Source: Diplonema japonicum (taxonomy: Eukaryota; Euglenozoa; Diplonemea; Diplonemida; Diplonemidae). From it: 64,000 nucleotides of DNA. The notes beneath the pieces are model-generated. The model made no database searches. It was not told the origin of the DNA and saw only the letters and a list, made by a program, of their open reading frames with translations. Positions within the stretch are counted from its first letter, which is position 1. Every line of letters begins with the position of its first letter. Made by a program: the position numbers and the translations under genes. The DNA lies in assembly GCA_964019335.1 (NCBI GenBank), contig OZ025734.1, positions 310,001 to 374,000 on the forward strand. Direction: 5' to 3'. This document shows, one piece after another, positions 58,390 through 64,000 of the stretch.

Positions 58390-61300
58390 TTATAAAAGGT
58401 TATTGGTCACCCAGGTGACTTCTTCGAGGGGGTTGGGGCGGGCGGCGGGGGGGGTGGGGTGGTGCTTTGTGGTGACTTGTCCATGGTGGAGGCGGGAGAC
58501 GGTACTTTGCCACTCCAGTCGGGAGCGGGCAGTGTGACGGCGCTGTGTTCTAAAGAGGTACTTTTTGCCCAGCTGAAGCATCTTTTTTTCGACTTTCTCA
58601 ACGTCCTTGTAGTACAGCCTGTCTGTAAGACGGCTTTCCTGCTCTGTGGTCAGTTTCTTCTGCTGCCCTTCGCCTTGGTAAGCTATCAGCTGCATGATGC
58701 CCTGTCTTTCTCCTGCACAATAGTACAGCCTCTCGATACTTGCTTGCATCGTCTGCGGGTCCATCCCCACACCCTCTTCTCTCTCATCTTTTACGCTCGT
58801 TTCCTTCTGGCTCTTAAACAATGGCCTGTAGTACAGCCTCTCTGTCACGCCTCTCTGCTGGTTCCCAGTCAGCCTTATCCCCTCTTGGCTTTCTGTTGCT
58901 ACACTGGGCTTGTGAAGTTTCGTCCGCCCCCTCGTCAGGCGATCTGTGATCGACAGGATCTCAACGTCAGACTGTTGTAGTTTTGAATTTTTTTTTTCTT
59001 TTTCTTTGCGTGGTTGGGTACTGTACCTTCACTACTTTCTTCCTCTGCACTGCGCTTCGTGAAGTTGTATCAGCGTTGTGTCGTCGTTGCCTACCAAGCC
59101 TGTTTTTTTGTTTTTTGTTTTTGTTTTCCTCTTTTTTCTTTGCAAGGTTTAAAGTAACACTACCTTGCAACTTTAGTGGGTACTGCCACTTGCTCACCTT
59201 CGTATTGCAACACCAGTGTGATCGGTCGATGCCGTGAGCCCACAGCAGGGGGTGCGCATTGCACGCCAGTGCCCAGCAGCGTGGCATTCGAGCCTCCGAA
59301 AATCGCCAGCTTCAAGTCTACAGCAGGGGTTCTGCTTGAGGTCGGTGACTGTGCCCGCTTTGTCCTTTCCGCCGTCATGCACAGCATGATGTGACCTGTG
59401 CGGGGAGACGGGGCCACGCAGCCCTCGTAGGCAACCTTCCTCCAGAAACCCGAGTGGGCGACACCTTCATCGAACACAAATCTGTGGCAGCTGCACAATG
59501 GACCAACCGAGGATTCCCCCCCAAAGATGAACATGGAGACGCCCTGCCCTGTGACAGACACAACAGAGGCCGAGTGGCCTTCGCGAGCCCGCGGTATGTC
59601 CCCACGTGATGACACAGGATGCCAGGTCTTCGTGTCCAGGTCAAACACATGGAAGCAAGACAGGTATTCCACACCGTTTGCCACATTCGACCGCTGCACT
59701 CTCTGCCGCCTGAAACTTGTCTGCTCGAGTCTCTGCACCTTTGAGCTCCTGCACATCAAATCGTCGCTATCGCTGCTGTTATCTTCCTTTTCCTGTGGCG
59801 GGGCTGGTACTGGTTCGCTGATGCATCCTGCCTCGCTGGCATCTCTCACCCCACCAAAGACCCACATCTTACCGTCATGGCGCAGAGCGCTGTGCCCACA
59901 CCTGCCGCTAGGAATCGCACCGTTCTGCACAATCTTTCTCCACTTGTTGTCCAGGAGGTCCAAGCACACCATGTCATCCCGCCTCACTTCTAATATGTTG
60001 GTGATGTCACCTCTGCCAGGCAGCGTCACAGCGCGCACTAGCAGCTGCCATCCTCCCCATACCAGCATCTTGTGACCGCATAATACAGCTGTATGCCCTG
60101 CCCTGTAGTCTTCCGCACCTGTGGCGGCCATCTCACACCATTCACCGCTGTTGAGTTCATAGCACATAGTCGACTTGTGGTACCCAAGGGGAGGACCTCG
60201 CCGTTTGGTTTTATCTCCAGGAGGACGCGGGCTGTAGTGGGAAGGCGAGGGGTTGTATCCCCCCGGTCCGTGACCCCCGTACACGACGATTCTGTTTTTG
60301 AACAGCACGCAGCTGTGCCCATGCCTCTCAAGCCCTAGCCCTGTGGACGACCATTTTCTGCTCGACAAATTGAGCTCATGAAGTTTGTTGTTGAAAAGTC
60401 CATTGCCGCAGACACCACCAACTGTGACCACCTTGTTGGCCTTTTTCAAGTACACGCCTTTGCCTCCAGTGGTCATCGGGTCTGAGCTCTCCATCTGTGG
60501 CTGCAAGACGTACCCCACGGTGAGCATAGGCATGTTGTGTTCAGCAAAAACGGATGCTGTCGCAGCGCGCACCGGCTCTGCGCTTAGGGTGTGTCGCCAA
60601 TTGATGAGGATGGAAGCTGTATTGCGTGTCTCGGTGCACTGAAACAGACGGAGCCACACGGAGCCATTGCCAGCAAGTTCTAATTGCGCTTCACCAACGA
60701 GTGCGAGGGGTGACTCACTCCACACTTCGACTTTCAGGATATCAGTCATGCGGTGAATGGGGAACTGGAACCGTTGGTTCCACACAGGATCGGGGGTGCT
60801 CGCGGGCTGTGTCTGAAACTTCAAACCCTGTTTCGAAGCACCGATACTTCCAACAACAAAGTGCTTGCTGGTGGTCTGCACGGCAAGTCCCTTCCCCTCC
60901 ACTATGCTTACGTGGAATGTCCTCTCGCGGTAGTCCCTGAAGGTCGCCTCCAGCTTCTCCGGCTGTAACCACAGCGCCGCCTTGTCGATGACAACGTTCT
61001 CCGCAGCAACGAAGAGTTTCACGATATCGTCGCGTCTCACCTCCTGCAGCTTACTGCCTTCCAAGTGGCACTGTAGCAGCTGTGTCCGTGTCGATGCTCG
61101 TTCCAAGCTATGTTTAAGTACGATTTGCCCACTCTGTCGTTCGATGCTCACCCATGCGTCCACCTCGGCATTCGACCGCCACGAGCACACAGCATACATA
61201 GACACCAACGGAGCTGTAAGAGACTTGGATTCCATGACGAGCGGCTCCTGTAAGTGATGCCGCTGCACCACGTATTGGTCTATCGAGTCGTTGGTGAGCC

Positions 61301-64000
61301 TGCTCGGTGCAATTGGCCACTTCCATCCGATCGTTATGGCCGCGCCAGGGAACTTCACAGAGGACGAGCCTTCTTGGCTGTGGACGGGAACCGAGGCGGA
61401 ACCCTTGACCGTATGGCCATCCCACAACGCGACGTACAGGACAGGGTTCTTGAAATGAGGTGCGAACAACTCAAAGGACGAGCTGCTATTGGGGGGCGCC
61501 ATGTGCGAGGTGTCGCAGTTGCACCCCCATACGTTTGGGCTGTGCAGCAGCCACGGTGGTGAGGCATCGGCCTCGTCCAGAACGTACTTCACGAGAGGCC
61601 TGCTGTGCGCCATGCCCGTCGTCCACTGCGAAGGGGTAACTTGGAGACAGGTCTCCTGCTGCGTGATGAGCTCCCATGACAGAACTATCCTTCCGAAGTC
61701 TTCGTCTGTGTCTACGCTTGACACCACAAGGGGGGCTTCTTCTGCTGCGGAGGTTCTCTCGCCGTGATCAAGGACGAATGTCCCGGTACCTAAGAAAGAG
61801 TCGCTTTTGTCGTAAACGGACACCTCGAGGGTAGTAGTGCTTGATGTGACGGGGATCTCTGTCCACTCATTCCACATGAAGGTGTCCACGTAGCTCACAG
61901 ACACGTAGTCAGTGTACACTGTCGTGAGGGGGGCCGCTTCGAGTGCAGTACGGCACTCCGTGAGCCTCGCTCGCACCTTCGCATTGACAATGTTGGCAGG
62001 GGTCAGCCCTTCGCCTTTAACTAAGCAAACACGAAGCATCGACAGCTGCTTGCTCACCTGCCTGTTCTCGCACGTCTCAGAAACAACACTGTACTTGTAA
62101 GCGACACTGCCAAGACCATTGTAAGTATTAAGGAGCTGCAAGTCTTCGGAGTTCCAATGCCCGTCACTCAGTTTTCGTGGTTCGAGCTGAGCTTCTACAG
62201 TAATCTCTTCGCAGGGCAACGTGGTGGTGTGCAAGGCACACGTACCTAGGAACGTATTCGTTCTCGCAGACAGCCCCCCGTTGACCACCTCGATGTGGAA
62301 AGTGTTCTTAGGCGCAGTAAGTGGTAGGTCGAGTGTCTCGTTCCAAACAGGTGTTAGCGTCTCGTTCTGATCTTGCGACCGGTAAAGAAGCTCCGAGCAA
62401 CCCTCTTCAACACGCAGGACCTGTATCACTGGGTTAGATGTTCTGTCTCCAAAGTTCTTAGGAAGGAGCCCCTTGGCCGACATTAAATGAAGCTTCAGTA
62501 TGCTTCTCTTCGGTAAATTTGCAACAGGCGTCTCCGCTGCTTTGATTTCGTTGATCCCCACTGTCACGGTCCCAGCAGGTTTCTCATCGGACGACATGGG
62601 CCACCAGCTGAGTTCCTGCAGTGGGTCCCACACCTCCCTCCATCCTCGTCCTTCGCCGTCTACAAGGAGCTTCAGCACGATACCGCCAGAAGCCTCGACA
62701 CTGCGGAGGAAGATAGGTGTGTTGGTGTCCTTGACGCTGGCAGTTGAAGCTATAGGGGCGTCGCTGAGCTTTCCCGTTACATGTGACCTGCTGAAGACTT
62801 CGACGCAGCAGGTGCTTGTGGAGGGGATGTCGAGAGTGCACCTCTCGATGAATATTTCCTTCGGTGCTGCCTGCAAGCCGAGGGGGCTGCACACGAACAG
62901 CGCACGACACGTGTCATGGACCGCCCACTGGGGACGGGTGTTCTGCATGATGCCTTCAAATGAAGCGACAACCTCGCCGTCCTGACGGAAGATCTCAAAA
63001 CGTGGGTTGACCCCGCCCTCTGACACACCACTGAAGAGGATGGCGTGGTTTGCGCTGAAGGCTTGACTGGCCACGACACCGTTCTTGGTAGTCAGCCTCA
63101 CAGTGTGTGGACCTTCGGGCAGGCCCTCAGCATCAAGGAAGTGATATGAGAATGGCCCCACGTGGCACGTAACGGGCGCAGGCATACTTCGCAACGGGGG
63201 CGAAGGGATAGACACAGAAGGCACGGAGACAAGTGAAGGGGACTCGGCAACCGACCGCAAAGGGGACACGGCGGTGACGCCTTCGGAACGTTCTTCTAAA
63301 TCGCCTTGTTGCGAATACCACCACTTAACTATGACATGGCCTACGTGGCTGCTGCTGTTGTCTTTGTAGAGACCCACATCTTCTAAGGACGGGGGGTCGA
63401 GGAGCACTTTAATCGGCTGCTTCATGTCATCCTCGTTGCCTATCGCCAACTCTGCGACACCCTTGCAATCGCCTGCAGAGTACAAGGCAAGGTGAATGGT
63501 GTTGTGCTGCCTTGTTATTTGAACTGGTTTGGAACGGCTGGAAGCAGAAAGGTCGGCGGTGAGCACATCTGAGGATAAAGACAGAATTGCGGCGGAAGAG
63601 AGGTGAGATGAGCAGTGCTCGAAATAAAGGTACGTTTGGGGTGACTGGGGCATGGGGTCAGGCCGTGCAAGACGTGCTCGCCGTGCGGAAAGGGTCTCGG
63701 TGGAGTAGGAGAGGTGCAGTCTACCAACAGGAGAGAGGGGAAGTACGATGTGAGCAAGTGGAAGGTCAGGTGCAATGTCCAGCGTGGCCGTGCACGGTCC
63801 TCTTGCGTCCTCAGTCACTGTCACGTGCAGCTCCGTGGGAAGCCTTGCATGCAGCTCGAGACTCTCCAACCACATATTACTGAAGGTTTCTGCCGTGGTT
63901 GCTGTCTGACCATCGGCCTCCAGCTTCACAACGGACCCCTCAACATCCACCACCCTGGCCACCCTCACCGTCACCACGCTCGCTTCTTTGGCTTCTCTTG
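58390..64000 (-). CDS. C2-domain/kelch-repeat protein with RLYY-motif tail, 5' end outside window
   Basis: The frame is open to the right edge (residues before VVTVRVARVV continue), so the N-terminus is missing. Exon (64000)-59164 is joined by a 64-nt intron (59163-59100, GTAGTG...AAACAG) to exon 59099-59027, then by a 55-nt intron (59026-58972, GTACAG...CAACAG) to exon 58971-58390. The frame is kept throughout, about 1829 aa in the window. At least three C2-like domains are seen (LKLHLMSAKGLLPKNFGDRT, LRVCLVKGEGLTP, FHVSIVEGKGLAV). Then come kelch repeats (VVTVGGVCGN, IVVYGGHGPGG, MLVWGG, MWVFGG, MFIFGGE). The spliced tail has DRLTRG, ERLYYRPL, ERLYYCAG and DRLYYKD repeats. Probably a peripheral-membrane or cytoskeletal scaffold. 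Confidence 0.85.

Overview
The window looks like part of a protist nuclear chromosome, most likely from a euglenozoan and probably a diplonemid. The evidence is indirect. Every credible protein-coding gene is on the minus strand, with short gaps between genes (about 65 to 700 nt in the gene-dense parts), as in polycistronic euglenozoan transcription. Most start codons lie just downstream of a pyrimidine tract and an AG, the layout of a spliced-leader (SL) trans-splice acceptor. The translation factor is EFL (elongation factor-like), not canonical EF-1alpha, and diplonemids are one of the groups that carry EFL. I found no spliced-leader RNA gene in the window, so the assignment stays an inference.

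Single-frame ORF reading is misleading here because many genes have conventional GT-AG introns of about 50 to 110 nt, A-rich on the coding strand, with acceptors ending in (C/A)ACAG. Reading through them gives false poly-Lys or Asn-Thr-Gln-His stretches. I resolved introns in EFL (both copies), a uL15m-like mitochondrial ribosomal protein (3 introns), a SHIPPO-repeat protein, a 76-residue protein, a CX9C protein, a possible PP1-docking protein (2), an 81-residue protein and the C2/kelch protein (2).

Layout, left to right (opposite to transcription). 1-9.9 kb: a 534-bp tandem repeat array, EFL copy A, ankyrin pseudogenes, two traces of piggyBac transposons (one with intact TTAA target sites and terminal repeats) and a Q/H-rich protein. 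9.9-13.9 kb: gene-poor and homopolymer-rich, with an assembly gap and a second TTAA-flanked element. 13.9-32 kb: a single-copy gene cluster (LVIVD-repeat membrane protein, unknown protein, histidine acid phosphatase, acidic protein, SHIPPO protein, 76-aa protein, LysM protein, class-3 lipase, CX9C protein, possible PP1-docking protein, uL15m). This cluster is interrupted by one repeat array at 17.3-18.1 kb. 32-44.7 kb: a second copy of the Q/H-rich gene, repeat array, EFL gene and ankyrin block, plus a secreted protein and an apparently intact 808-residue ankyrin gene. 44.8-64 kb: a 3742-codon intronless EGF/IPT membrane protein, a four-helix membrane protein, a small protein, and a C2/kelch/RLYY-repeat protein whose 5' end runs off the right edge.

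The genes do not form one pathway. The content is housekeeping (translation, mitochondrial ribosome, mitochondrial intermembrane space), probable flagellar or cytoskeletal proteins, and secreted or surface proteins. The most unusual parts are the modular repeat arrays with a 20-nt core present 17 times, all in one orientation; two near-identical duplicated blocks; and homopolymer-dominated introns and intergenic DNA.
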